Part shown: positions 1-12,532 of the stretch, in pieces
Layout of the letters: every line of letters starts with the position of its first letter
Numbering within the stretch: the first letter of the stretch is position 1
Source of the DNA: Silurus meridionalis
Taxonomy: Eukaryota; Chordata; Actinopteri; Siluriformes; Siluridae
Length of the DNA: 64,000 nt
Direction: 5' to 3'
Assembly: GCF_014805685.1 (NCBI RefSeq)
Contig: NC_060892.1
Span: 11,600,990-11,664,989 of the forward strand
The notes under the pieces: generated by a model
The model's input: only the letters and a program-made list of their open reading frames with translations
Databases searched by the model: none
What the model was told of the DNA's origin: nothing
Program-made: the position numbers and the translations under genes

Positions 1-95
1 ATTTCTTTAACTTTTGGAGAAGGATGTTGTAAAAGCCTAAGGATTTTTAATTTACCAGCTTAAGTTCTGTATGTATATGTGACATGACTGGAAAC

Positions 96-101
96 AATAA
101 A
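96..101 (+). terminator. possible polyadenylation signal of a gene to the left
   Basis: An AATAAA hexamer at 96-101 is followed within about 35 bases by GT/T-rich sequence (about 132-160), the usual layout of a vertebrate cleavage site. It could mark the 3' end of a plus-strand gene whose exons lie outside the window. AATAAA is common by chance in AT-rich DNA and no coding sequence precedes it, so this is weak. Confidence 0.25.
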
Positions 102-470
102 ACACAAATCCATTGTTAGCATTGAACCTGCGGTGTTTTCGGATTGTTGTATTTTCTAGAAAGTCTATCTCATTGTTATAAAATCTCAATAAAAGATAAA
201 CGAGTGTCAGTGTCTGTCATGATTCACAGACAGCCACGCTCCTAATGATAGAAAAACGAAAGGCCCAGAGACTTGCAACTAATTGCCACAATGCTCAGTT
301 TGTTTTGTTTTGTGTGTGTTTTTTTTTCTTTCTACAAATCAATTAGTGGATTGATTTACAGTAGTAACATGTAAAGAGAGTTTGCAAGAGAGACATCCTC
401 CCTTTTAAGAGCCACATCCAGCATATTATCCCCAAATCGTCTGATAAAATTTGAATTGTAATTTGTGGCG

Positions 471-489
471 GTGCTGCAATTAGCAGCAC
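471..489. repeat. short perfect inverted repeat with AATTA centre
   Basis: GTGCTGC and GCAGCAC arms of 7 bases flank AATTA, the core recognised by many homeodomain proteins. It lies inside a non-repetitive block at 360-640. It could be a protein-binding palindrome or chance. Confidence 0.35.
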
Positions 490-1971
490 AAATGGTCCGG
501 TTGAGAGGCAGAGGAACAAGTGTAATTTGATCAGCCGAGTACTTAGGCTGCACTTTAGGCAGCGCAATTTTTGCTCCACATTCACTTTCTCTGGCTTAAT
601 TGAGCACTGACCGATGCTGATGGGCAGAATGTGCTGATGGCTGAACAGAAAAGCCAACAGTGGAGAGAGAGAGATAAGATTAAGAATGTGCGATGGGGCC
701 GGCTCGAGACGAAGGAGAACAAGAACGGTTTTGTCTTCAAGGCATTCTCTCTCTCGTTCTCTCTCTCTCTCACTCTCTCACTCACTCGTTCCCTCTCTTT
801 TTCACTCCCTCAAGAAAAAAAATTGCTGAAGCAACCAAAATGCTTCCTCACTTGACAGATGGCATTTTCACTTGTTACTTAGCTAGCTATTTTATGAGTT
901 TGATTAGACTGAAGTGTTAAACGTATGCAGCAGGATTTTGGAGCATGTGTGTAAGAGTGTTTCAAAGTGTTGATATATGCTCCAAACCATGCATGCATGT
1001 TTTAGTTCCTTCTCTCTTTTCATTCAGAAAAATAATTTTCGACTTTTGTGTTCACTCCGTTTTGTGTGGAACTCGTTCGAGTTCTTTTTGAAAAAATTTC
1101 CAGGCCGAAAACCTACAAGTATTAATGGGAAAAAAAAAAAAAAAACTGAAAAAAATACAAAATAAACCTGGTTCCTCTGTGATACTGCAGCATTTCATCC
1201 AGACGTTTGAATGTGTGTTCACTTAGTGTTTTTATTTTTTTATTTTTTGCTTACTTCCCAGTGCTGAATGCTGTACATGCAACTTTCGGAGGAAAAAATG
1301 CGACTCTTGCATCATCGTTGCACAAAAAAAAAAAAAGAAATATGATGGTTTGCATTTACAGTACGAGTTTTGCAACAGATGGCAGTTTTTATGCTTCCTC
1401 TTTCTGCTAACAGGTAGTCTAACCTCTTTTTTTTTTTTTTTTTTACACTACTCCTCTTCTGCTTTTTCACTTCCAGAGCAAAGATGATGACAATGACTAA
1501 AATGACCGTCACTGCTGATTTATGTTAAGTTACATTCTCTAGAGCTCCTGGGTCGTACAGTCATGTCGGCTTGTGTTATTGGAACAGAAAGAAGCAATGA
1601 AGCATTGTTCCTTAATTTCTCTTCACACCAGGTGTAGTAAGAGGGAGGCAGGCAGATTTGGAAATTGGCGAGGCACTGAAAAATGTGTCATCTGTCTTTT
1701 TTTGGAAGAGCAACCTTAATTTATTAATGAGGTTCAGCGGCACATTTTCTTTTTTGCCGTAAAGTTCTCGGGAGTGAATGATGCGCCAACCTCCTTTCTT
1801 TTCTCCTCCCGTCTCGGCGCTGCTTTCTGTCTGTCCACGTCCCGTTTAATAAATATATGTTTAGTGGCTGCAGTTATGAGGACGAATGAATGGCGCACGT
1901 CGTTAGGAACCTCAGATTTATCACCGTTTGTGAAGGAATTGCCAGAGCTCTCTGCCTCATCACGCCTTGTT

Positions 1972-1974
<3 letters not shown>

Positions 1975-2025
<51 letters not shown>
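1975..2025. repeat. (AC)n microsatellite
   Basis: Uninterrupted AC repeat of about 25 units. The open frames across it in all frames are artefacts of the repeat. Confidence 0.97.
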
Positions 2026-2027
<2 letters not shown>

Positions 2028-2624
2028 CACGCACATAGTTGCACCCCAACACACTTCTGTGTCAGAAGTTGTTTTATGCTTATGTGTGTAGCACCCGTCA
2101 TGTAACCTAGACTTTCACACCCACACACTATCAGGAAGTTTAATGAGCTACATCTTTATAGGCTTTCTTCTGCTATTTGTCAGGGTGGCATAGAGTAAAT
2201 ACATGCTCAAGGTGATCATTAACTTATGTGTGTTTAACCCGTGCACGTTTTCCCGCCATGGCAACAGTGTCCAACGTGAGCATTCTTTCCTGCACCCGGC
2301 CCATTCTAATTAACTGTGACTGGTTTTTGAATCGACCAATAACAATATTTACACATCCAACCCATCGCTGTTGAGTTTTCTATCGCCGAGAGTGTGGAGC
2401 TCCATGGCCGACTGTGTGTAGGCACGCGCCAGGGATCCGGAGGGACAAGTTTGAAAGCTTCCACAAGATAAAGGGACCGAAGGTCTCGAGAGAGGGAACG
2501 ACAGACAAAGGAGGGAGGGAAGAGGACTTTGGGGTGGCAGTGAGGAAGGAGGTGGGGGGGATCAGGAGAGTCTATTTTTTCCACTCTGTCTCTCTCACTC
2601 TTGCTCTGGCGCGCTCTCAGTAAT

Positions 2625-2663
2625 GATGAAATAGGTTGTAAGAAGATGAAATAGGTTGTAAGA
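2625..2663. repeat. two-copy tandem duplication, about 20-bp unit
   Basis: GATGAAATAGGTTGTAAGA occurs twice, at 2625-2643 and 2645-2663, separated by one base. The identity suggests a recent slippage duplication. Confidence 0.85.
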
Positions 2664-3936
2664 CGCGTAATCTCTCCTCTGCAGTAGAATATCTATCGCA
2701 TTTCTCTCTCCTGTTTCATAAAGGAAAGAGAAGAGAGAGCTGTGCGCGATTTAACGGTGATTTCAGTGGGGAATCTTGCACATTTCACAACACTCATTTG
2801 TCACAAACTGCTGTTTGAGGAATTTCTTGCTGTGGTGTGTTTGAGTTGCACAATAAAGGTAATTTGGAGGAAAACAAATCGAGGGTTTAATAATAGTTTG
2901 TGTTAAAAGCTCTGCTTAAAGCTATTCTCCTTAATTAATCTCGGAAATATACTTTAATTGTGTGTTTAAAGGTCCTTTTTCCCACCTGTAAAAAAAGGAT
3001 AAAATCAGATTTAGAATTTCCTTTCAGAGAGAAAGGCATGAATGAATCACTCTTGGAAAGCTTTGCATCACTATCTTTTACTCGGCACATATTAATAGCT
3101 GTTCACAAGCAGAAAAGTTTTAAAGAATACTAGCTACTTTCTGCTCATTGTATATTGCAGAGAGAATTTTAGTCACGACATCTTATTTGACCCAGTTGGG
3201 TTGCACAGTGAAATGTGGATATTCATAAGGTCTTGTTTTTTTCGTGGCATTGAAGGCTTTCTTGGACTGCCGGGCTGGGCTGAATGTCTCCGAGTTGCAT
3301 CATCTCACCAGCAATATGCCGCAGTTTTTACCCGCAGTGGCACGCTGCTCCTGCCATGCTCCAGCTGCGAAACACTGCGAAAAAGAGAAAACAGGGCGGC
3401 CGAAACTCTTTCGAAAACACACAGATGGAGAACGAGGGAGAGAGAAGGGCCATGTTTGTTTGTGGTTATAAGTCCTGTCAAGGACAAGCAGGTGTCTGAA
3501 AGTTTGAAATGGACACACATCTGAATAGAAGAGGTTATAATTATATAAAAAAAAAAACTTTGTGTTTAGATGCGGTAAGTTCTATGATGCCTTTAAAGAA
3601 GTTTCTGGGAAAGAACGGAGGAAGAAAGGGAGCTTGAATATGAACGGAGAAATTAAGATCATCGTAAAAAAGCGTGAGGAAAAGATGGAGTTGTGAAAAG
3701 ATGGATAGAGGAGAGCAGAGTGGGTGATAGTAGTAATGGTGGGATGCAGGTTCATGGTGCTATTTAAATGCTGGAAATAGTCAATGCTAGTCATGTTATG
3801 AGACGGACTTTGAGCAACACTGTCTATCATGATCACATTCGCTCCCAGACTGAACATTCATCTGTGGGCGCAATCAAATAGACTCCACAGGCCATCCTGT
3901 AAAACTGTTACGTATCGCTGTCCGTAACTGAGCTCC

Positions 3937-3947
3937 TGCTGACTCAT
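3937..3947. promoter_or_regulatory. NF-E2/antioxidant-response-type (CNC-small Maf) motif
   Basis: TGCTGACTCAT is an exact match to the NF-E2/ARE consensus on its reverse strand (RTGASTCAGCA). CNC-small Maf heterodimers, including those with MafG, bind this class of site, and mammalian mafG is known to be induced by Nrf2 through an ARE. The site is 11.3 kb upstream of the first coding exon of mafg, so a role in mafg autoregulation is only inferred. Confidence 0.4.
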
Positions 3948-5264
3948 GCTGACTTTTAGTGTCATGGTCTGGATACTAGGTTGAAATGTGAAAACAGTGA
4001 AGTTCACGGAAATGAGAATTTCTAGGCAGCTTGTTTGTAGGTGTGTAAAACTTCGCCTAAGTGATAATACAAGAATCAGTGTCTTCATTTTAAATTCTGT
4101 GCACTTTTATTTCCATGTCAAACAAATCAATTCAGAGAAAAAAAAACTCTGGTATCTGTTGTGCTCTGGGTTTTAAACCAGAAGAACAAGAAATAACCCA
4201 AACTACCATCATCCAATCAATCAGGAAAAAGATTTTACCCCCTGCATTGGCATTCAGGCTTCCTAACCTAGGCAGTGTGGATGTTTTGTGGGCGTGGCTT
4301 TGATGGGAAATGTTGGATTGTATTTTTAAAATTTTGGTTTGATAATTTAATAGTCAATTTAACAACCAAAACCATTAACTATAGATTGAAGTTTATACAC
4401 CATGATAACAAAAAACAATAAAAAAACACACAAAAAAAATACAAATAAGAAAAGACATTTATTCCTTTGTTTTACAATTTTACAAAATGTACAATTCACT
4501 CTTTCAACTCTTCTTTGAGCAACTTCTGGAGTCTTGCAGTTGTAATGTAACTCTTTGACAAGCCTGTCAAGACTTTGAATCAGGTCTGGAGACGTACAGG
4601 GCTATGGCAAAACTTTGTTTTAGACTTGTTTTCCTTGTGTTTTAGAATGTTGTAATGTTGTAGGGCATTCCCTATAGTGTGTTTTTATAGCCTTGCAATT
4701 TGTAAAATAATAAAAATTTTTTTTTTTTTAAGGAACCACAGGGAGTATAAATAAATACCTCTGCACTTCACTGTACTCAGATCCCCAGTAGAAGAAGATG
4801 CTGGGAAATCGGAAATCATAAATAAATCATATAAATCATTTAAAATGCAGAATGGTAGCAATTTTAGGGTAACTGAACACTGAAATCCTGCACCACTACT
4901 GTAAATCTCACTGTTTTAAAGAGTTCGAGATGGTTCTACCACAACGATGTTGAATTCAGAAATCCAAGTGGGCAGAACCTCTGGGTTAGAACAGGGACAT
5001 ATGGTGGATGCTCTACAAAATGTAATAAAAAAATATAAAGAGAGGTAACATTTTTTGTAAACAGAGACTTTGTAAAAAGACTTTTTGAAGGAGTCCCAAG
5101 TGTCAGTGCTTTTTACGTTTTCCACCATGAAGAACGTGTTGTTGTTGTTAGTAAATTACAAAATTGTAACCGTTAGGCAAATAATTCTGGATAAGGCTTT
5201 TATTAAAAAACAATCCTCATCAGGCTGGTAACAGTAACTGGCCGAGCATCTAAGCTGCATTATA

Positions 5265-5530
5265 AGTCAAGTCAAGTCAAGTTTATTTCTATAGCGCTTT
5301 TCACAACAAGACATTGTCTCAAAGCAGCTTTACAGAAATCAACAGTCAAGGTGAATGATGTGCATTTATCCCTGATGAGCAGCCGTGGTGACTGTGGCAA
5401 GGAAAAACTCCCTTAGATGTAATGAGGAAGAAACCTTGAGAGGAACCAGACTCAAAAGGGGAACCCATCCTCATTTGGGTGACCAAGAGTTTGATCATAA
5501 ATCTTTCAACAATACAAAACACTGGAGAGT
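5265..5530 (+). repeat. dispersed teleost repeat, copy A
   Basis: Begins with a tandem AAGTC run, then 'tttatttctatagcgctttt', 'caaagcagctttacagaaat' and 'aggaagaaaccttgagagga' blocks. The same ordered blocks recur at 59141-59420, so this is an interspersed family in the same orientation. The superfamily is not assigned. Confidence 0.75.
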
Positions 5531-5604
5531 GATAACTAGTGATATTTATATTAAGTTATATTTATATTAAGTTTGTAATCTTGCGTACCAGTGTAGATTG
5601 ATTC

Positions 5605-5682
5605 ATTACTAGAGATTTTAAGCACTTTTGTACGTCGCTCTGGATAAGGGCGTCTGCTAAATGCCGTAAATGTAAATGTAAC
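5605..5682 (+). repeat. SINE-like 3' tail
   Basis: Contains 'gctctggataagggcgtctg' followed by 'ctaaatgccgtaaatgtaaa', a tail seen again at 60991-61032 (+) and on the minus strand at 37265-37312. Three copies in 64 kb support an interspersed family, probably a SINE or LINE 3' end. Confidence 0.7.
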
Positions 5683-5944
5683 TAACATAAGCCCTGAAGT
5701 ATAAGCTCATAAGTAATGTTCTTTCTACAGTCTTATACAGTCTTTATGGTTATAAAACTAGGAGCTACTGAGCTCAACATTATACCACTCTGTCTTTGAT
5801 TATTTTCCTATAGCAGCATACTCCCAAGTGTTTTATTCCTTGCTTATCTTTCTGTACTTATCATCCCAGCTCCTGTGTTTGGTGTGAAGATTAACACAGT
5901 ACTTCTCAGACAAATCTAAGAAACTGCACGGAGCTTAACTTGCG

Positions 5945-6024
<80 letters not shown>

Positions 6025-6026
6025 CT

Positions 6027-6086
<60 letters not shown>
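5945..6086. repeat. compound (CT)n-(CA)n microsatellite
   Basis: About 70 bases of CT repeat (one GT interruption) run directly into about 70 bases of CA repeat. The compound structure explains the open frames across it. Confidence 0.97.
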
Positions 6087-6090
<4 letters not shown>

Positions 6091-6865
6091 ATCTTCAGGC
6101 TTGTTTATTTCTTTCATCCGTTGCTGCTTTTTGTGCTGACCTGGAGGATCAGAGGAAAAAATAAGATTTAGTTAACTTTATCTCAGTGTGCCTATAAAGA
6201 GGTGGGTGGGGGAGCAAATTAACCTACGAGCTTCACTACTGGAAAAAACCCTTACTAAATAAAAAAAATGCACACAGCCGCTTCCTGACATTGCACTTTT
6301 TTCTGCTTGTGTTAGGAAATTTTTGCCATCACACACTTATACCTGAGATGAGAAAGTGTGTAGATAGAAAGGCTTTCCTTCTCTATCCAACCTTAAACCG
6401 TACCCACCTTTTTTTTTTTTTTACTTTTTTAATATAACTTGTTTTGTCTTGGTATCGTTTTCTTGTCTTTTTCTACTTACCTTTATATTTCCGTGTCCTG
6501 CATCATCCAGGTGGTCTTCTATTCTCCTTTTCTGTTTTTCAGTTTCGCTCGTTCTTCAATTATTCACTTCACACTTGAGCAGAGAGGCTGTCTCTAATCG
6601 ATATATCCAGACTGCATTCAGAAATGTGGGTGAGAGGGAAGACCACTGAAAAGTAGCGTCTGTCACTCAGCACTCTTCTAAGAAATGGTGGCTCACAGAT
6701 GTGCTTTTGTCTGAAGATCAGGAGTTGAGCTGCATTCAGGGGATACACAAGCACCTGAGTTTTATGATGTTTATTACACCCTGTCAGGCCTTACAGTTCA
6801 GCCCTATGATTCATTTGTTATAATGGGAACGATACGGCTGCGGCTCTCCAGCGAGCCAAATCCCA

Positions 6866-6869
<4 letters not shown>

Positions 6870-6927
<58 letters not shown>
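6870..6927. repeat. (TG)n microsatellite
   Basis: Uninterrupted TG repeat of about 29 units. Confidence 0.97.
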
Positions 6928-6929
<2 letters not shown>

Positions 6930-7324
6930 CGCTTGCTGAACTGGTGCATTATAGAGCTATGCTTACCAGGAACTTGCCAATGACGTGCACTTCATAGGAG
7001 AGCATCAGACAGGATTAATAAGGCTAAACATGGCCCATATAAGGAACCAAATACACCCACACAGCCAGAATTAGAGTATTTCTTGTGCTTTTGCCTGAAT
7101 TATAGGGATGTGTTGTGGCACTGGTAACAACCATTAAACATTAATACAAATATTATTAAAATGAATGCTGTATCTGTGTACATTATGTGACATAAAATTT
7201 TTTTTGTATACATTTTTGTTAAATCTTTTCTTAAATTAGTTTTCATTTCCAGTCTAGCAGGGTGAAGGATTACACATACTTCTTCCAAGATACCTGAAGC
7301 CTCATATTCTCATAACTGCTCCTC

Positions 7325-7560
7325 ATACAACAGTAGGTGCCCCGGATAGAGTTGCAGTCTCGCCTCTCTACAGGCTTCCCGGTTCAATCTTGAGCATGCG
7401 TTATTGACTGTGTGGAGTTTCATGTTTTTTCATTGGGTCCATGTGGGTTTGCTTTAGGCTCCCTGGTGTCCTCCCACTTACCAAAAAAGCATGCAAGTCG
7501 TAGATTGTTCTAGATAGCCTTCTAAATTACCCAATAATGTGACTTTCAGTGTCATAAATT
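7325..7560. repeat. degenerate interspersed repeat
   Basis: The stretch around 'ctgtgtggagtttcatgttt' and 'ctggtgtcctcccacttacc' resembles a widespread fish repeat whose fresh copies contain a 'gtgtggagtttgcatgttct' core. The copy is heavily diverged and its borders are uncertain. Confidence 0.45.
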
Positions 7561-9131
7561 CTGTATGAAGAAGACTGCTATATCCTGCTTAAATGATCTA
7601 ACAGGTGAACAGCTAGTGCTATTCCTGTTAAATGGATATATAGGTAAGCTTTTTTTCCCCCACCCAGGTTTAAAGGCCAAGTATACTTTTTAGAATTCTA
7701 GCCACACATAGCGGTCACATCATAAAGAATTTTTACTCCTGATCCTCCTGATGATTTTTGCTACACCGAGTGGGCAAGACTGAGAGGCACCAACTAGCCC
7801 CAGTCCATCAATACACTCAGTACTGGCATTAATTTAAAACCAGAAATCTATCAGTGAACTCAGAATACAAAAATTGCATACAGCTCCATCTCTCTTTTAT
7901 TTTCTATTCCTAACCCATATTTCAGCAATACCTCCTGTGCTGGAATTGGTTAGTTATGTTGCAACCAGTCCAGCTGATTGGACAATCTCGGCTTGTATAA
8001 ATTGGAAAGCAGCTTTTCAGGAGGAAGCAAATAGGGAGAAAAGCAACACTTCTCATATGCTTCTCAAGCAGCAATAATTCTCGTATGTCCACATGTAAGA
8101 CTTTGGTGTGCCTAAACACAGCTTGTTAAATAGAAACACGAACAAAGCGTTTTCGCATAGTAGATCCATTTTCAAGTTTATGCAGATTATGTAGCGTTAC
8201 AGGGGGAGTGTAATACACTCGGTGGAAAGCACTATCCTGTACAGTTCTGCAAACACTACCTAAAAAAATGCCACAATTGGCTAATGAGACTGTGACTGAC
8301 CGGGAGAGAAAGTATGCCATCCCTCCGAACCAGACTGTATGGGCAGTGTTTGCTCTCTTGTTTTCCTGGCTATGGATAGCTGTCCCATTCCCAGACATAA
8401 GACAATGACAATTTCTATTGCACCACTTGCTGAAACTGCTGGTGGCTTAAATTAAAAGGTTTATTTTTTTACTTCAAACAACATTATTATGCCACTTCCA
8501 TCTTCTGTTCGTGTACCCACTCTGTCTGGCTTTGTCAGTTACATAGTCAGCGTTGATTCCACAGCTTAGAAGAAGAATTTGTGCTCACTGACCCAAATGT
8601 AGAGGAGTCACTCGGGACATCCTAGGATGCAGCGTGTTTAACACACCTTTTTAAAGGAGACACACCCTCTGTGAGGCAGATCATGGTGAAGTGCATGAAC
8701 AGGGACTGGTAGTGGAAACCACTACTTTAGACATCCTACTCTAGAGGCCAAACTTCTGTTTAATTAATTACACACTTGTACTCCAACCAAACACAGACTA
8801 TCACACGCCTCCGTTATTCCCCATCTCCGGTGAACTCTCCTCCTCCGTCTGTTCCACCATCCCTCTTTTGTTGAATCCCCCCACCTGGCCCTTACTGGCC
8901 TCGTTTGGTTGTCTCAGCAATAGCCGAGTGGCGTGTTGACGGCCTTGCAGTTTTGTAACGGAGGATCAGCGCAGGAACTTTTTCTAATTGGCGGTTTTAG
9001 TTGCGTTGGTTGCTGAGTTCAGGGCTTTTCTCCCCTCGGCGCGACCCCAATCCTCCTCCCCGGCCTCTAAGCTCCCACAAATGTGTTGATGATGCAGTTT
9101 TGGTCAGGCTCTTTTCCTCCAACCCCCTTCC

Positions 9132-9132
<1 letters not shown>

Positions 9133-9166
<34 letters not shown>
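9133..9166. repeat. (AC)n microsatellite
   Basis: Uninterrupted AC repeat of 17 units. Confidence 0.95.
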
Positions 9167-9168
<2 letters not shown>

Positions 9169-9457
9169 GTTTTATGTGCTCTATCTCTCACTCTCTCTCT
9201 ACAGCTCCTGGCTTTAACTTTTCTTTTGTCTTCCTCCTTTTGTCTCTTTCGGTCTTTTCGTAGGCTTCTATAGACCTGTTTTTTGTTCCGTGAGTGAGAG
9301 ACTTCCCTCTAGAGATGTCAGCAGTGTGAGGGGTGATGGAGAAGAATTTAGCATATGCCTGCAAAAGACCACTATGACCACCTCAGCACACTGTTCCTCA
9401 TCTTTATCTTTCTCAGAAATGTTTTATTTCTTCCAAGACACACGCACGTACGCGCGT

Positions 9458-9458
<1 letters not shown>

Positions 9459-9507
<49 letters not shown>
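9459..9507. repeat. (CA)n microsatellite
   Basis: Uninterrupted CA repeat of about 24 units preceded by a short CG/CA mixed run. Confidence 0.95.
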
Positions 9508-9509
<2 letters not shown>

Positions 9510-10029
9510 CACTACGGCTGGATACCTATATATGTATATATGTAAATACTATTTATTTATGTTTATTAATAGATTCCAAAAACAAATAAACATTAACTCC
9601 AATGCTGTTCATTTAAACACAAATTGCTTAACTCTGTGAGTCTTTGTATTTATTCAGATTTTCTTGGGTTTTTTTTTTAGTTCATACTGCATGTGTGCCT
9701 TTTCAGTTATTTTAAACAGCAACATGAAAATAAAAGCTGCTTCTTTCTCTATTGCAATTGATCAGGCAAAATCGTGACTTCAGTGTTCATTCCAGTCGTT
9801 ATCATGAACTAATGGAAAGAATAATTCCATTACAGCACGTGTGCTGCTGAAACACACACCCTCACAGGAGTGTAAGTCCTTTATCAGAGGTAATGAGGTG
9901 TGTTGGTGCAGTGGGAAGATGTCTGTTTCTTGTCTGTGACCTCTCCTCACAGAGGAATATTAAACAGAATCGCCATAAGTGGTGTGTGGGGGGTGTGTGT
10001 TTTGTGTTTGTGGGTGAGTGGGTGGGTAA

Positions 10030-10030
<1 letters not shown>

Positions 10031-10073
<43 letters not shown>
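10031..10073. repeat. (TG)n microsatellite
   Basis: Uninterrupted TG repeat; the first of three within 550 bases (next at 10177 and 10531). Confidence 0.95.
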
Positions 10074-10075
<2 letters not shown>

Positions 10076-10175
10076 GTGGTTGGATGAAAGCAAGGAGTTA
10101 CAATGTTGCCCTTCTGTCCTTCTTGTGTGATCTCTCATACATTTTCAAAGTCAATTCCCACTATATATTTTTTTT

Positions 10176-10176
<1 letters not shown>

Positions 10177-10225
<49 letters not shown>
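10177..10225. repeat. (TG)n microsatellite
   Basis: Uninterrupted TG repeat, second of the 10.0-10.6 kb cluster. Confidence 0.95.
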
Positions 10226-10229
<4 letters not shown>

Positions 10230-10528
10230 CTACAGTTTTCTCTGCTACTGTCTCTTTATTATCTCCTCTTTGAGCCTCTTGCTGAAGACACCAGTCTGAT
10301 CTGGCACAGAACAGCTGCTCAAACGTAGCGACCAATCGCTGCATGCTGCACTATTTAGTCCACGTGGGTTGAAATTGAAATTTAGGCTAGACGCTGCCCG
10401 CTGCGTGCACCATATGGACGTGTCCCTTTTTTTTATTTTTTCCCTCGTTCGTCTACACATGTTGTCCTAAATCATCCTAACCTTTTTGGTGTTCTCAATG
10501 GACTCGCCGGTGGAGTAAGGAGCGTGTG

Positions 10529-10530
<2 letters not shown>

Positions 10531-10576
<46 letters not shown>
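10531..10576. repeat. (TG)n microsatellite
   Basis: Uninterrupted TG repeat, third of the 10.0-10.6 kb cluster. Confidence 0.95.
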
Positions 10577-10577
<1 letters not shown>

Positions 10578-12253
10578 CAGGCTGGTGCATGGTACAGGGG
10601 GGTGGGTCGTTGGCTGGCGGCACTAACAGAGCAGTGGCTGATGGGGGATGGGAGTCGGGCACTAGGGAAATAAAACGAGGCCCGATAAAGATGAAGCCCC
10701 TCCCCCTCAGGTTGGTGCGTGTTAATCCGGTCTATTGTGTAGCGATGCTTTTGCTCAAAAACAGTGGAGTGGAAGAATGCAGGAGGGAAACTGTCTTTAT
10801 GTTTGTTTGCTAGTTGCTCTGGTATTGCAATCTGATTAGATTTGGGTTATTTTTACTCTGTGCCACTTCGCATAAATCTGTTGCACAGACTATGAAATCT
10901 GCCATTTTTTCCACTTTTCTGGCTGCTTTACAAGCCGGTTGACCAAACAAAAAAAAATTACATAATTCCTTACAGTTATTTTGTTTCGTTTGTTATGCAC
11001 ATTAATCTGATGACACGAACAGTTGTCATGCATACACCAGTTTATTAGCTAAACACCTGTGCACCTGCGCAATCATGCAATTATTCAGCCACTGAACGTG
11101 GACTGTTGAAGATGCAAAAAATGTCAGCTAGTCTTTATCCAGTTCTCAGCTATCTAGATTCAGCAAGCCTGTCCCCACTCAGCGATGCTTTTCTGCTTGC
11201 TACAGCTATATAGGTTGTTTATTTAAGTTATTTTCACCTTGCTTTGAGCTATGAACAAATCTGGCCATTCTCCTCTGACCTCTCTCACCAACAAAACATT
11301 TCTACTCACATTACTGCCCCAAACTGAATGTTTTTGGTTTTTGTGCCTATACTTTGTGCTGTTGTGTGTGAAAATCCCAGGATATCAGCATGTTTCTATA
11401 ATACTCAGACCAGCTTGTTTAGCACCAACAATCATGCCACGGTTAAAGTCACCGAGACCACATTTATTTATCCACATTATCCTGATGTTTGATTTGGACA
11501 TAAACTAAAGCTGCTGACCAGCATCTGCATGATTGTATGCATTGTGCTGCTGCCACGTGATTGACTGATTAAATAAATGCACAAATTTGAACGACAGGGA
11601 TACAGTTATATTGAAATTTCCGATAAGCTGCTTTGTGGAAAAAATACAGAATACCGCTAACACTGAATAGATTGGAATTGGATGAGTGAGCCAGGTGAAA
11701 AGGTTGTTCCTATTAAATTGGCCAGAAAGTGTATACCGTATTTTTCGGACTACAAGTCGCTACTTTTTCCCCACGTTTTGAACCCCGTGGCTTAAACAAC
11801 GAAGCGGCTAATTTATGGATTTTTCCTGGGTTTTTTCCAGGTTCACAAACTTCAAGCCAAAAAACTGAGCCCTATAACATTAGACCAAAGAAATTTCCGA
11901 ACGGAAACGAAAAAACGCACCTCACCTGTGTTCTGAGCTGCACGGCATCGGGAGAAAAAGAGTATTTTTTTTAAACGCACGACGATGCCAAAAAGATAAA
12001 CGAGAGAGAAATAGTTGTGAAAGGAAGGAGGAAGACAGTGAACAATGACTTTCTTGGTCGGCTACTGTTTGGATACAAGCCGTTGTAACGCGTTGAGTCA
12101 GGGTCACATGAGAGCTCGCTAACTCCAGTTGCAACAGAAATCATATAAGCACAGACAGGTTTCCAAAACTTGTGCTTTTTTATTTTTCTTGGCAACAGCG
12201 TTACGGGTAAGTCAAAGAAACTTAGAAATGAGAATCAGAAAATAATAAGGACC

Positions 12254-12326
12254 TAAAAATCTTTGTCAAATTCAGTGCTTATATATGGCACCCATATATA
12301 AGCACTGAATTTGACAAAGATTTTTA
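12254..12326. repeat. perfect 35-bp stem hairpin with 3-nt loop
   Basis: Left arm 12254-12288 and right arm 12292-12326 are exact reverse complements, separated only by CAC. Transcribed in either direction this would fold into a pre-miRNA-sized hairpin. It sits inside the transposon at 11734-12548 and may be part of that family. Confidence 0.93.
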
Positions 12327-12479
12327 TTTTGAACATAAATAAGCCTAAGTCTTATAGACTACATTGAATAATATGTCTACATTGAAACTAATGAACTTTA
12401 CACAGGCTTTAACGAAAGACAGTGTCTTTTACACGGTGTAACGGGTGAAATATGTTGCGGCTCCTTTAAGAGCAGAGCG

Positions 12480-12532
12480 GCATGCTTTAAGAGCATGCTT
12501 TAAGAGCATGCTTTATAGAGCATGCTTTATAG
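12480..12532. repeat. four-copy subterminal tandem repeat
   Basis: GCATGCTTTAAGA appears twice, followed by GCATGCTTTATAGA and GCATGCTTTATAG. It abuts the right terminal inverted repeat of the MITE-like element, as subterminal repeats bound by transposases often do. Confidence 0.85.

Larger units (their letters stand above)
1..11733. other. non-coding region upstream of mafg
   Basis: I see no open frame here that resembles a known protein or has splice-supported coding exons; the longer open frames are translations of CA/CT repeats. The stretch holds microsatellites (listed separately), two dispersed repeat pieces around 5265-5682, a degenerate repeat near 7325-7560, and several non-repetitive, moderately GC-balanced blocks (about 360-640, 1560-1770, 2880-3100, 8820-9010) that could be conserved regulatory DNA. 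It may contain a distant 5' non-coding exon of mafg, but none can be assigned from sequence alone. Confidence 0.6.

Noticed and set aside
1774..2128. Open frames made of alternating Thr-His or Val-Cys
   Set aside because: Pure translations of the (AC)n microsatellite; the same holds for similar frames at 6.0, 9.1, 9.5, 10.0-10.6, 13.0, 19.4, 37.6-37.9 kb.
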